From the NCBI GenBank assembly GCA_039989475.1, contig JBDXHU010000006.1, forward strand, positions 62,001 through 126,000: DNA of 64,000 bases. The letters are read 5' to 3'. Shown in pieces: positions 1-9,136 of this stretch. This DNA comes from JBDXHU01 sp039989475 (GTDB lineage: Bacteria; Pseudomonadota; Gammaproteobacteria; Pseudomonadales; Halieaceae). Position numbers and translations under genes: made by a program. Position 1 is the stretch's first letter, and each line of letters begins with the position of its first letter. The notes under the pieces are model-generated. The model did not search any database. It had not been told where the DNA came from and saw only the letters and a list, made by a program, of their open reading frames with translations.

Positions 1-476
1 GCATGTCCGCCCGGGCCGTGGGCGTGACCGTGGGCGATTTCATCGGCATCGGCGTCGCGCAGACTGACGATGTCGATGACGAAACGCAGCTGCTGTCCCG
101 CCAGCGGGTGATTGCCGTCTATGTCCGCCGCGTGTCGTCCGGCTTTAATCACGGTAACGCTGCGGCGGCCCTGGTCGGTATTGAGTTGTACCGCCATGCC
201 GGGCCGCAACTTGCCCTGGAAAACCAGGTGTTTGATGGGCACTCGTTGTTGCAATTGCGACTGCCGGGGACCATAGGCCTGCTCCGGCGCCAGCTCCACT
301 TCAAAATGCTCGCCGGACTCGCGGCCGGCCATCGCTGCTTCCAGACCGCGAATAATATTGTTGGCGCCGTGCAGGTATACCGTGGGCTCCGCATCCCTGG
401 AGCTTTCCAGCAGCAGCTTGTTCTGGTCAAAAAGATCGTAGTGAAAGGCTACGACAGAATTGTTAGCGACAGGCAT
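1..476 (-). CDS. slyD: FKBP-type peptidyl-prolyl isomerase, SlyD-like (3' end outside window)
   Basis: Cytoplasmic prolyl cis-trans isomerase and chaperone. The minus-strand reading from ATG at 476 begins MPVANNSVVAFHYDLFDQN and has the FKBP half-domain signature (LHGANNIIRGLEAAMAG, about residues 32-48). An insert-in-flap region follows (about residues 70-130), then a histidine-rich run (AHGHAHGPGGH) at the window edge, as in SlyD proteins whose tails bind nickel and other metals. In-frame stops exclude a longer N-terminus. The C-terminal tail is cut off by the window start, so its metal-binding length is unknown. The protein diverges from the gene at 703. The identification rests on fold signature and length and is firm for the family, slightly less so for SlyD against the shorter FkpB/SlpA type. 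Confidence 0.88.
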   Translation of the reverse strand, partial: MPVANNSVVAFHYDLFDQNKLLLESSRDAEPTVYLHGANNIIRGLEAAMAGRESGEHFEVELAPEQAYGPRQSQLQQRVPIKHLVFQGKLRPGMAVQLNTDQGRRSVTVIKAGRHAADIDGNHPLAGQQLRFVIDIVSLRDADADEIAHGHAHGPGGH

Positions 477-571
477 GATGGCTTCTATGGTGGGCTGAGA
501 GCCGCATGTTACGTGGATTACAGGCAAAGTGGTAGCAGGCGGAACTTCCCAGTATGATATGCAAATCGGCA

Positions 572-608
572 TTGGCTGCAGGGCTTTTAATGCTACTATT
601 AGCCCTGC
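572..608 (+). promoter_or_regulatory. Candidate promoter overlapped by an 8-bp inverted repeat
   Basis: A TTGGCT (572-577) and a TACTAT (594-599) are separated by 16 bases and fit a sigma-70 promoter reading towards the gene at 703. A perfect inverted repeat, GCAGGGCT at 578-585 and AGCCCTGC at 601-608, fills the spacer and flanks the -10 box, the placement expected of an operator. No T-run follows it, so it is not a terminator. The bound regulator is unknown, and the pairing could also act at the RNA level. Confidence 0.4.
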
Positions 609-702
609 GAGACAGAACGGCCGCCAACAGGGCGTCTGCGCTGAACGCCAATAAAAAGTGTAAACAGGTACGCGCCCTCAGGCGCCATAAGGATATCGCC
701 CG

Positions 703-1512
703 ATGTTAGCGAACGCTGAACTCGCGCAAGACTTTTTCGTCCTCAACCAGCAGAACAAGGCGCTGGTGTCGGCGCTATTGGAAACGGTTGATATCCCGTC
801 TATTCCGCTCGAGATTGAGGCCACCGATAACGCCTTGCTGCGCGGACTGGAGAACGACAAGATTTACTTTATCGAGGGCGGATCCCTGAGCGCTCGGTAC
901 CGCGACCGCACGGTGTTCCTGCTGGATGAGGGTGACCTGCTGCTGCCGGATATAGCCGGCGGTAACGACCATGACATCGCCGTGTCCTATGCCAGTGAGA
1001 ACGGTGCCAGCCTGGCCGGCTTCCCGGCCCTGGAGTTCATGCGCCGGGTCTTTACCGATCCCAACGCCACCAAGCTGTGGACCCGCCTGTTGATTACCCA
1101 TGCCGGCTTGCAATTGCGCCTGACGGCCTCGCTGACCGATGATGACACCCACGCCACACCGGGCTTCGAAATCTACAATCCAGGCGACGTGATTATTCGT
1201 CAGGGCGATCGGGCAGATTTTGTCTTCAACCTGACCGAGGGTTCGGCCGAGGTCGTCGTCGATGGCGTCACTGTTGGTGGCATCGAAGAGGGCGAGATTT
1301 TTGGCGCTATGGCAGTGTTAACCAATGCCGACCGCACCGCCACCGTCATGGCCAAGACCCGCTGCTCCGTGGTCAAGGTACCCAAGGAACAGTTTGCCGA
1401 CCTGATAAAAAGCAACCCGACCACAATCCACAGCCTGTTAATTGATATGGCAAACTCCATCGTCAATCTCAACGAGCAACTGGTTGGTTTACGCGGCAGT
1501 TATGTGAATTAA
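703..1512 (+). CDS. Cyclic-nucleotide-binding-fold protein without HTH
   Basis: 269-residue soluble protein. The C-terminal half (about residues 150-240) is a cyclic-nucleotide-binding beta-roll: a YNPGDVIIRQGD opening strand, then a phosphate-binding cassette at 198-214 that keeps the arginine (R211 in NADRTATV). The usual FGE glutamate that contacts the ribose is alanine (F200-G201-A202). The N-terminal half looks like a second, decayed copy of the fold (LDEGDLLLPD near 74-83). There is no helix-turn-helix, kinase or channel domain, so this is a stand-alone sensor or scaffold. It lies 122 bases upstream of parC on the same strand. Family membership is clear; the ligand, if any, is not. Confidence 0.75.
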   Translation: MLANAELAQDFFVLNQQNKALVSALLETVDIPSIPLEIEATDNALLRGLENDKIYFIEGGSLSARYRDRTVFLLDEGDLLLPDIAGGNDHDIAVSYASENGASLAGFPALEFMRRVFTDPNATKLWTRLLITHAGLQLRLTASLTDDDTHATPGFEIYNPGDVIIRQGDRADFVFNLTEGSAEVVVDGVTVGGIEEGEIFGAMAVLTNADRTATVMAKTRCSVVKVPKEQFADLIKSNPTTIHSLLIDMANSIVNLNEQLVGLRGSYVN

Positions 1513-1634
1513 TGCAAAGTTGCCGTTCTTGCACCAGTAGCTGCAAGCTGGTGTCCGCTGCCAGTTTTCACCGCAGTTTTCAATTAGTACCCAGCCAGCC
1601 AATGTCCGCCACCGCCATACAGCCGAGTTAACTC

Positions 1635-3890
1635 ATGTCTGACACCGTTGAAATCGATCAGGACGGTATCGAGCAGGTATCGTTAAAGCACTACGCCGAA
1701 AAAGCCTACCTCGATTATTCCATGTACGTCATCCTCGACCGGGCCCTGCCCCACCTGGGGGACGGATTGAAACCGGTGCAGCGGCGCATCGTCTATGCCA
1801 TGAGCGAGTTGGCCCTGAAAGCCAGTGCCAAGTTCAAGAAGTCTGCCCGTACCGTGGGTGATGTCATAGGCAAGTTTCACCCCCACGGCGACAGCGCCGC
1901 CTACGAGGCGATGGTGCTGATGGCGCAGAACTTCAGCTACCGTTATCCGCTGGTAGATGGGCAGGGCAACTGGGGTTCGCCGGATGATCCCAAGTCATTC
2001 GCTGCCATGCGCTACACTGAGTCGCGCCTGACCCGCTATGCCGATACCCTGCTGGCAGAGCTCGGCCAGGGCACGGTTGACTGGGTGCCCAATTTCGACG
2101 GCACGCTCAACGAGCCATCGGTGCTGCCGGCGCAGCTTCCCAATGTGTTGCTCAACGGCACCACGGGCATTGCTGTTGGCATGGCCACTGATATTCCACC
2201 GCATAATTTGCGCGAGCTGGTCACCGCCACGGTGCGCATGCTGGAAAAACCCAAATCCACAGTGCGTGAGCTGTGTGAGCACGTCTTGGCACCGGATTAT
2301 CCTACCGGGGCGGAGATCATTACGCCACGGGAAGACATCATCAGCATGTATGAAAGCGGCCGCGGCGCACTGCGCATGCGCGCGGTATGGGATACAGAGG
2401 CTGGTGACATTGTGGTCACGGCGCTGCCCTACCAGGCTTCCGGGTCCAAGGTGCTTGAGCAGATAGCCGCGCAGATGCAGGCCAAGAAACTGCCCATGGT
2501 GGCCGACTTGCGTGATGAGTCCGATCACGAAAACCCGACCCGGCTGCTTATCGTGCCGCGCTCAAACCGGGTGGATCGCGATGCCCTGATGAGTCACCTG
2601 TTTTCCACCACTGATCTGGAGCGCAGCTACCGGGTCAACATGAATGTCATTGGCATCGATGGAAGACCCGCGGTCAAGAGCCTCGATCGCATGCTCAAGG
2701 AGTGGCTGCAGTTTCGTACCACGACCGTGAGGCGGCGGCTTGAGTACCGCCTGGAGCGGGTATTGCAGCGCCTGCATATCCTGGAGGGCTATCTGGTTGC
2801 CTTCCTCAATATTGATGAAGTGATCCAGATCATCCGCAGCGAGGACAAGCCCAAGCCGGTGCTGATGAAGCGCTTCAAGTTGAGCGACGACCAGGCCGAG
2901 GCGATTCTCGAACTGAAGTTGCGGCACCTGGCGCGACTGGAAGAGATGAAGATCACCGGCGAGCAGGACGAGCTCAGCAGCGAGCGCGACCAGCTGCAAA
3001 AGCTGTTGGGTTCGGACGCCCGCCTGAAGACCCTGATTAAGAAAGAGCTGTTGGCCGTGGCGGAGCAGTTCGGCGATGAGCGGCGCTCCCCTCTGGTGGA
3101 GCGCGACGAAGCCCGCGCATTCAGCGAGCTGGAGCTGATGACCACCGAGCCAATTACGGTGGTGTTGTCTGAGAAGGGCTGGATTCGCGCTGCCAAGGGC
3201 CACGATATCGATCCACTGGCACTCAGCTACAAGTCGGGTGATGGCTACAAGATGGCGGTGGCCGGTCGCACAAATCTACCCACCATTATTCTCGATTCGA
3301 CGGGAAGGTCCTATACGGTCTCCAGTCATAACCTGCCCAGTGCCCGGGGCCAGGGTGAACCGGTGACCGGCCGTATCAATCCTCCCTCGGGCGCTACCTT
3401 TGAAGGCATTATGAGCGGCGAAGATAGCCAGCTCTACCTGCTGGCCTCAGATGCCGGCTATGGCTTCGTCGGCAAACTGGCGGATATGCAGACCAAGAAC
3501 CGGGCCGGTAAATCCGTGCTCAGTTTGCCCAAGGGTGGCCAGGTGTTGCAGCCGGCGCGCATCGACGCGATTGAGGGCGCCTATGTTGCCGCGGTTAGCA
3601 ACGAGGGCCGCCTGCTGATTTTCCCGCTCGCAGATTTACCGCAGTTGGCCCGGGGCAAAGGCAACAAGCTGATTTCCATACCCGGTGCGCGGGTGCAGAG
3701 TCGTGAAGAATTCGTGATTGCTGTGCAGGTGCTGACGGAGCAGGACTCGCTGGTGGTGCACGCCGGCAAGCAGCACAAAAGCATGAAGTTCTCAGACCTT
3801 GAGCACTACCGTGGCGAGCGCGGCAGGCGCGGCAATAAATTGCCCCGCGGTTACCAAAAAGTGGACCGGATGGAAGTTGAGCGGGCCTAG
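1635..3890 (+). CDS. parC: DNA topoisomerase IV subunit A
   Basis: Catalytic cleavage-rejoining subunit of topoisomerase IV, which unlinks daughter chromosomes as a ParC2ParE2 tetramer. At 751 residues it has the usual ParC length. The winged-helix/tower region carries the active-site tyrosine Y127 in AAMRYTESRL, and a coiled coil and beta-pinwheel C-terminal domain follow (about 490-740). The quinolone-resistance region reads HPHGDSAAYE with Ser87 and Glu91, equivalent to E. coli Ser80 and Glu84, so it has the sensitive-type residues. The shorter C-terminal domain and lack of a GyrA box favour ParC over GyrA. Its stop overlaps that of the convergent downstream gene (CTAG). parE is not in the window. 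Confidence 0.97.
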   Translation: MSDTVEIDQDGIEQVSLKHYAEKAYLDYSMYVILDRALPHLGDGLKPVQRRIVYAMSELALKASAKFKKSARTVGDVIGKFHPHGDSAAYEAMVLMAQNFSYRYPLVDGQGNWGSPDDPKSFAAMRYTESRLTRYADTLLAELGQGTVDWVPNFDGTLNEPSVLPAQLPNVLLNGTTGIAVGMATDIPPHNLRELVTATVRMLEKPKSTVRELCEHVLAPDYPTGAEIITPREDIISMYESGRGALRMRAVWDTEAGDIVVTALPYQASGSKVLEQIAAQMQAKKLPMVADLRDESDHENPTRLLIVPRSNRVDRDALMSHLFSTTDLERSYRVNMNVIGIDGRPAVKSLDRMLKEWLQFRTTTVRRRLEYRLERVLQRLHILEGYLVAFLNIDEVIQIIRSEDKPKPVLMKRFKLSDDQAEAILELKLRHLARLEEMKITGEQDELSSERDQLQKLLGSDARLKTLIKKELLAVAEQFGDERRSPLVERDEARAFSELELMTTEPITVVLSEKGWIRAAKGHDIDPLALSYKSGDGYKMAVAGRTNLPTIILDSTGRSYTVSSHNLPSARGQGEPVTGRINPPSGATFEGIMSGEDSQLYLLASDAGYGFVGKLADMQTKNRAGKSVLSLPKGGQVLQPARIDAIEGAYVAAVSNEGRLLIFPLADLPQLARGKGNKLISIPGARVQSREEFVIAVQVLTEQDSLVVHAGKQHKSMKFSDLEHYRGERGRRGNKLPRGYQKVDRMEVERA

Positions 3891-5113
3891 GCACTGATTC
3901 CCAGTTCGCGCAGCAGCAGCTGGCGCTGCCGCTCCAGCAGGTCACAATAGGGCTCCTCAAAACCGGCCAGTTCCATCACCCCGCCGCTCCGCTCCTGCAG
4001 GCGGCAGCGGTTGCTGATTTCCGCATCGGCAGCGAGCACCTCGGCCAATAAGATGCAGCGTTCACCCGCGTCCACCAATTGACTGAGTTCATCAATGACA
4101 TGTTGGTTGTACAGTGCCGGGTAGATATCGCCCTGGGCGCCGCGGCTCGATTCGCCAACACCACAACTCATGGCCAGGCCTTGCTTCAGTGAGCCCTGTT
4201 GTTCCAGGGCCGTGGTCAGTTGCTGCAGCAACCAGGCCACCGATGTGGCGCGAAACCCGGGGCCGCCAGAGGCGTGGGCACCGCTGAAGCTCAGTAGCAC
4301 CCCGAACTGGCGCACGACACTCAACTCTCCACCATACAAGGCTGCGGCCGCCGCCAGCAGCTGACGCTGGCGGTCGGTATAGGCCAGCAGCGATTGTTCG
4401 TCCAGAGTCTCGACATAGTGGCCGAGGCTGTCCAGGTGGATGTAAAGCAGGGCCGCCTCTTCATAGCTGTGGCCGTCCTGCGAGCCCGCTAGTGGCGCCT
4501 GCAGCAACTCCAGTGGCAGCAAGTCGATGGCTTGTTCCAACGCTTCCAGCTCGTCACCGTCCGCGACAGGCGCCTGTGGGTGATCACTCAACTGGAGCTT
4601 GTCCTGTAGCGCCTGCAGGCGTTGTGCCAACTGCTGGCCCCACTTGGCAGCGACTACCGTCACAAACAGGCTCAGAAGAAGTCCAAGGAAGAGCAGCGCT
4701 AGCGCCATCCGTTGCTGTTCCAGCAGGGCCGGCTCCGGTGCGACCTGCAGCTCCAGCTGCCCGGCCTGGTTGCCACCGATATTGATTGCGGCAGTAAAAT
4801 GGCGACCGTCTGGCTGCGCTTGCTGGCCCGAACTCGATAGCAGTCGCTGCTCCAGGTCAGTCACGACCAGCGTCCGCAGCTGGTGGCGTTGGCGCAGGTC
4901 TTCGAGGGTGACCTCGAGCCGGATAAGATCGCCATTGGCGATAACCGGGGCGATCTCGCGCGCCAAGCGGGTCGCCAGAGCCTGGCCGTGAGCCAGCGAT
5001 TGTTGCTCCAGAATATAGCGACTGGACAGGCTGCCGGTCAGCACCAGCACCAGCGCCACAGCAAGGCAGAGGCCTCCACAAACCAGGGCTATTCGCTGGG
5101 AAATCTTGTGCAT
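3887..5113 (-). CDS. Smp/AhpA-family inner-membrane protein beside serB
   Basis: 408-residue membrane protein of the family encoded divergently from serB in many gammaproteobacteria (Smp/YtjB; AhpA in pseudomonads). An N-terminal membrane segment (about residues 8-28) is followed by a periplasmic domain with the LATRLAREIAPVIANGDL region. A second hydrophobic segment (about 130-155, MALALLFLGLLLSLFVTVVAA) leads into a cytoplasmic part. This topology resembles a sensor without a recognisable kinase or cyclase motif. Its function is unknown in the literature I can recall. The 81-bp gap to serB is shared by the two divergent genes. Its stop codon overlaps parC by four bases. Confidence 0.75.
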   Translation of the reverse strand: MHKISQRIALVCGGLCLAVALVLVLTGSLSSRYILEQQSLAHGQALATRLAREIAPVIANGDLIRLEVTLEDLRQRHQLRTLVVTDLEQRLLSSSGQQAQPDGRHFTAAINIGGNQAGQLELQVAPEPALLEQQRMALALLFLGLLLSLFVTVVAAKWGQQLAQRLQALQDKLQLSDHPQAPVADGDELEALEQAIDLLPLELLQAPLAGSQDGHSYEEAALLYIHLDSLGHYVETLDEQSLLAYTDRQRQLLAAAAALYGGELSVVRQFGVLLSFSGAHASGGPGFRATSVAWLLQQLTTALEQQGSLKQGLAMSCGVGESSRGAQGDIYPALYNQHVIDELSQLVDAGERCILLAEVLAADAEISNRCRLQERSGGVMELAGFEEPYCDLLERQRQLLLRELGISA

Positions 5114-5194
5114 GCGTGGATCCTGGGTCGTCGTCAGTAGTGTGTGGTTGCCGCCAGCGGTTAGAATAGGCGCTTTTGCACCAGGACTGCGAGC

Positions 5195-6412
5195 TTGAAA
5201 GAGATATTGTTGATTAACATTTCGGGGGAAGACAAGCCCGGCGTTACCGCTTCAGTGACGGAAGTACTGGCGGAGGTCGACGTCAACATACTCGACATCG
5301 GCCAGGCGGTAATCCACGACACGCTGTCCCTGGGGGTTTTGGTTGAGCTGCCAGGCCGCTCGCAGGACACCCCGGTGCTCAAGGACATTCTGTTTCGCAC
5401 TGACGCGCTGGACCTGCAGGTACGCTTCACGCCGATCAGCGAGGAGAGTTATGGCCATTGGGTGGCAGGGCAGGGTCGCCCCCGCTTTATCGTCAGCCTG
5501 CTGGCGCGCAAGGTGACCGCTCACCATCTGGCGCGGGTTACCGGCGTTGTATCCTCCCACCAGCTGAACATTGATGGCATCCAGCGCTTGTCGGGGCGGG
5601 TGCCACTGGGCGACCTGCCCAGCCAGAGCAAGGCCTGCGTGGAATTTTCGGTGCGCGGGGAACTTGCAAACCAGGCGGACTTTCGCAGCAAGCTGCTGGA
5701 ACTGGCCAGTGAAATGGATGTGGATATAGCCTTCCAGGAAGACAATATGTTTCGTCGCAACCGGCGCCTGGTGGCCTTTGACATGGATTCGACCCTGATT
5801 GATGCGGAGGTGATCGATGAATTGGCCCACCGCGCAGGCGTTGGCGAGGAGGTGTCGGCAATCACCGAGCAGGCCATGCGCGGTGAGATCGAATTCAGTG
5901 AGAGCTTTCGGCGCCGGGTGGCACTGCTGAAAGGGCTCGATGAATCGGTGTTGGGCGAAGTCGCGCAGGAGCTGCAGTTGAGCGAGGGCGCGGAACGCCT
6001 GGTGAGCACCTTGCGTTCACTGGGCTACAAGACCGCCATTTTGTCCGGTGGTTTTAGCTACTTTGGTCAGTATCTGCAGCAGCGGCTGGGCATTGATTAT
6101 GTCTATGCCAATGAGTTGGAAATTGTCGATGGCCGCGTCACCGGTGAGGTAGTTGGTGAGATTGTTGATGGTGAGCGCAAGGCCGCCCTGTTGCGGGAAA
6201 TAGCCGGGCGCGAGCGCATTGATATGGAGCAGGTTATCAGTGTGGGTGATGGCGCCAATGACCTGCCCATGCTCAGTATTGCCGGGCTGGGGATTGCTTT
6301 TCGCGCCAAACCGCTGGTCAAGCAGAGTGCCGAACAGTCGATCTCCACGCTGGGGCTCGATGGCATTCTCTACTTATTAGGTATCAGTGACCGCTACCAG
6401 GATGCCCGATAA
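5195..6412 (+). CDS. serB: Phosphoserine phosphatase
   Basis: Catalyses the last step of serine synthesis, phosphoserine to serine. At 405 residues it is the long SerB form. Two ACT-like regulatory domains fill about residues 1-185 (opening LLINISGEDKPGVTASV), and a HAD phosphatase domain follows. The HAD motif is FDMDSTLID with nucleophile D196 and acid D198; the later GDGANDLPML segment binds magnesium. The start is a TTG at 5195: the first residues MKEILLINISGED line up with the usual SerB start and no ATG fits. The ribosome site is weak, so expression may be low. It diverges from the Smp-family gene. Confidence 0.96.
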   Translation: MKEILLINISGEDKPGVTASVTEVLAEVDVNILDIGQAVIHDTLSLGVLVELPGRSQDTPVLKDILFRTDALDLQVRFTPISEESYGHWVAGQGRPRFIVSLLARKVTAHHLARVTGVVSSHQLNIDGIQRLSGRVPLGDLPSQSKACVEFSVRGELANQADFRSKLLELASEMDVDIAFQEDNMFRRNRRLVAFDMDSTLIDAEVIDELAHRAGVGEEVSAITEQAMRGEIEFSESFRRRVALLKGLDESVLGEVAQELQLSEGAERLVSTLRSLGYKTAILSGGFSYFGQYLQQRLGIDYVYANELEIVDGRVTGEVVGEIVDGERKAALLREIAGRERIDMEQVISVGDGANDLPMLSIAGLGIAFRAKPLVKQSAEQSISTLGLDGILYLLGISDRYQDAR

Positions 6413-6462
6413 GCACAGTTCGGTACCGCCGGGTGTTTCAGAGAGATACTCAGGTGCGGTGG

Positions 6463-8268
6463 CTAGAGGTCGTTCCAGAGTGATTCAAACTGGTTGTTGA
6501 CCACTTCGTTGCGGTCGCGCGCGGCGACTTCATCGAGCTGCTGGATGTAGCGGAACTCGAACTGGTTGTAAGCGGCCGTTGAAGACACCTTTTTGAACAG
6601 CTGAATATAGGACTCTTCGCCGCCCCTGATCAGGGTCACCTTCTGCCGCTCCTTGAAACCAACCCTGGGTGTGATGAGGGTGTTGGGCTGGCCTACCAGC
6701 TTGATCTCCGGCAACAGCAAGGCGCGCATGAGGTCGCCTTCTTCGCCTGTCTTGTGCTGTACCCTGGCACCGTAAGGCGTTGCCCTCGGGCTCAGCAGTT
6801 CGACACCGAGTAATGTGGTCTGGTCCTTGAGCTGGCTAACCCAGCGAATTACCGCGATGCTCCAGGAGCTGTTGTCGACTTCGCGTATCGCCAGTACATC
6901 GCCGGTCTTGATGTGACTGGGGATTTCCGCAGACCACTCCAGGCAGTAACCGCCCGGGCTCACATTGGCCATGCGTACCGGGAATACGGGGTGGCGTTCC
7001 TTGCTGGCGGTATTGGCCTCGTGCCCGGCCTCGCGAATGTGGAACTCGATATCTTCCAGGCCGGTCTTTTCGTCGTCCTCGCCCTCACCTTCACCCGGGG
7101 AGAAGGCGTTGTCCCACAACTCCTTCTCGCGGGCACTCTCTTCGGCCATGAAGGGGTTCTTTTCCGGACCATCTACCAGCAGGTGGGCTGATTGCGAGGC
7201 CACCAGTGCCTCGAAATTGACGCCACCGCTGACGTAGAAATGCGTGTTGCTAAGCCCAACTGATACCCACAAGCGCTCCTGGGTGGGGGCGCGGGCAAAG
7301 TTGCGCTTGCTCATGACGCCCCAGGAGGTGATCACATGGTCCAGCACATTGGGCGATACCACCGTGTCCTTGTCGAACACGATAGATTGCTCACCGGTAT
7401 CCTGCCGCAGCTTTTGCAGGTGCTCGACCAGTTTGTCGGTGTTGATCACCCGACAACTGGGTCCAGGTACTTCACTGTACAAGGAGGTGTAGATCGGTGG
7501 GTGATCACTGGCGAAATCGATGAGGAACAGACCGTCGTTCTCATCTGCCGGCACCATCTTGATGTATTTGACCCATTCCCGCAGGCCTTTAAACACACCG
7601 GAAAGGTCGCGCTGGCGCAACTGATTGGGCTTACAGCTGCCCATCATCAGCACCCGCAAGTAGGTGTCGGCTATGCTGCCATCGCCGGCGATCTCATCGA
7701 CCACCAACTGGCTGCTCAATTTTTGCCGTTCGGCCAACAGGAACAACTGGTGCAGCTCGGTCCAGGCGTTGATCTCTACTGGCTGGTACAACTGGTATGA
7801 CACCAGTAGTTTCATACTGGCGCTGGTGATCGCCCGGTGCAGGGCCTGGCACACCAGCTTGGCCGGATTGGCGCCGGAAATGGACTGGCGTCGCTGTATG
7901 GTCTGAATGCCGGCTATGGTGTAGCCAGTGGTGATCAGCTCGTACAGTGTTTGTGCCAGCTTGGCCGCCTTACGCGGTTCGTCCGGCAGCACGATCGGCT
8001 GGTTCAGGTAGTATTTGGACAGCGTGGTCAGGGCTGTGTGCAGGGTGGGCCGCAGGGCTTCGAGAATCTCGAAGCGCATATTGGGCTTCATTTCGACCCG
8101 GTTGAGGTCGCTGACTGCGCTACGCAATTGCTGGGCAACCTGGGCCGTGTTGGCCATGGTCAGGCTCTCGGCCCAGCTGCGCGCTTGCTCGCCGGTCAGG
8201 CCAAACAGGACGAATTCCGACAGATCCTGTCGCGGAATACGCAGTTTGATTGGCTCGTTATTACTCAT
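6463..8268 (-). CDS. PilZ-motif protein, candidate cyclic-di-GMP receptor
   Basis: 601-residue cytoplasmic protein with no signal peptide or membrane segment. The N-terminal 300 residues are helical and unrecognised. An RxxxR pair is at 322-326 (RNFAR) and an NxSxxG box at 435-440 (NVSPGG). These are the two halves of the PilZ cyclic-di-GMP signature but sit about 110 residues apart, with an acidic linker (about 390-406) between them. A further beta-rich segment closes the protein (about 530-590). It lies alone, converging on serB. From memory, P. aeruginosa has the cyclic-di-GMP protein FimX near serB, but this is not a FimX homologue (no GGDEF or EAL). Ligand binding is an inference. Confidence 0.6.
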   Translation of the reverse strand: MSNNEPIKLRIPRQDLSEFVLFGLTGEQARSWAESLTMANTAQVAQQLRSAVSDLNRVEMKPNMRFEILEALRPTLHTALTTLSKYYLNQPIVLPDEPRKAAKLAQTLYELITTGYTIAGIQTIQRRQSISGANPAKLVCQALHRAITSASMKLLVSYQLYQPVEINAWTELHQLFLLAERQKLSSQLVVDEIAGDGSIADTYLRVLMMGSCKPNQLRQRDLSGVFKGLREWVKYIKMVPADENDGLFLIDFASDHPPIYTSLYSEVPGPSCRVINTDKLVEHLQKLRQDTGEQSIVFDKDTVVSPNVLDHVITSWGVMSKRNFARAPTQERLWVSVGLSNTHFYVSGGVNFEALVASQSAHLLVDGPEKNPFMAEESAREKELWDNAFSPGEGEGEDDEKTGLEDIEFHIREAGHEANTASKERHPVFPVRMANVSPGGYCLEWSAEIPSHIKTGDVLAIREVDNSSWSIAVIRWVSQLKDQTTLLGVELLSPRATPYGARVQHKTGEEGDLMRALLLPEIKLVGQPNTLITPRVGFKERQKVTLIRGGEESYIQLFKKVSSTAAYNQFEFRYIQQLDEVAARDRNEVVNNQFESLWNDL

Positions 8269-8490
8269 ATTGCAAACTTGGCTTTTTTCATTCTAATTGT
8301 GCTCAGGTGCAATAGTACCTAAGTATTTGTTTTGATGGAAATTATTGATTTCCACTCAATAATGCTCCTTCACGCTGCAAACATCGAATCCCCACCCGAA
8401 CAGGTGCAGCCGATACAGTGAAGCACCAATACCCGGTCCTGTCCAGTTTCAGCCGGCAGCGGGCGGTGCCCAGGTCACAAATTCGCTTAT

Positions 8491-8520
8491 CTGCCATCCC
8501 TGCCCGCTTCGCGGTATGAT
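8491..8520 (+). promoter_or_regulatory. Candidate efp promoter
   Basis: CTGCCA (8491-8496) and TATGAT (8515-8520) with an 18-base spacer fit a sigma-70 promoter. Transcription would start near 8527 and leave a leader of about 40 bases before efp. The rest of the 298-bp gap between the divergent PilZ-motif gene and efp shows no convincing gene. Confidence 0.4.
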
Positions 8521-8566
8521 AGCGCCCTTTCACAGAGACCACCCAGATACAGGACAGATAGCGGAT

Positions 8567-9136
8567 ATGGCAACCTACTCAACCAACGAATTTCGCGCCG
8601 GATTGAAGGTAATGCTGGAAGGAGATCCCTGCAGCATTATCGACAATGAATTTGTAAAGCCGGGCAAGGGCCAGGCCTTCAATCGGGTCAGGCTGCGCAA
8701 CCTCAAGACCGGGCGGGTCTGGGACCGGACCTTCAAGTCTGGTGAAAACCTGGAGGGGGCCGACGTTATGGACCGGGACATGGAGTACCTCTATAACGAC
8801 GGCGAATTCTGGCACTTCATGGAGCCGGAAACCTATGAGCAGTACCAGGCCGACGCAAATGCGGTGGGCGATGCAGCCCAGTGGCTGAAGGAGCAGGATC
8901 GCTGTGAAGTTACGCTTTATAACGATTCGCCGCTGGCGGTGACGCCGGCTAATTTTGTTGAACTGGAAATCGTGGAAACCGATCCGGGCCTCAAGGGCGA
9001 TACCGCATCGGGCGGCAACAAGCCGGCCAAACTCAGTACCGGCGCCGTGGTCAAGGTGCCCCTGTTCCTGAGCGAGGGCGAGATCGTACGTATCGACACC
9101 CGCACCGGCGAATATCAGGGTCGGGGTAAGTCCTGA
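8567..9136 (+). CDS. efp: Translation elongation factor P
   Basis: Relieves ribosomes stalled at polyproline stretches. The 189-residue protein has the three beta-barrel domains of EF-P and the full family pattern (YLYNDGEFWHFM, VTPANFVELEIVDTDPG-like segment). The modification loop reads EFVKPGKGQ with Lys34 at the tip, the site of beta-lysylation by EpmA, so this is the E. coli-type rather than the Arg32 rhamnose type. The ATG at 8567 was chosen because MATYSTNEFRAGLK matches known EF-P starts; an in-frame upstream ATG at 8516 adds unrelated residues and overlaps the candidate promoter. epmA follows with no gap. Confidence 0.97.
   Translation: MATYSTNEFRAGLKVMLEGDPCSIIDNEFVKPGKGQAFNRVRLRNLKTGRVWDRTFKSGENLEGADVMDRDMEYLYNDGEFWHFMEPETYEQYQADANAVGDAAQWLKEQDRCEVTLYNDSPLAVTPANFVELEIVETDPGLKGDTASGGNKPAKLSTGAVVKVPLFLSEGEIVRIDTRTGEYQGRGKS

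Noticed and set aside
3..557. Plus-strand open frame of 184 codons over the start of the window
   Set aside because: It mirrors the slyD reading on the other strand, which has a clear FKBP signature.
1870..1910. Quinolone-resistance change in ParC
   Set aside because: Ser87 and Glu91 are the sensitive-type residues, so no resistance change is seen.
8342..8542. Minus-strand open frame of 66 codons in the gap before efp
   Set aside because: No ribosome site, no recognisable residues, and it covers the likely efp promoter.
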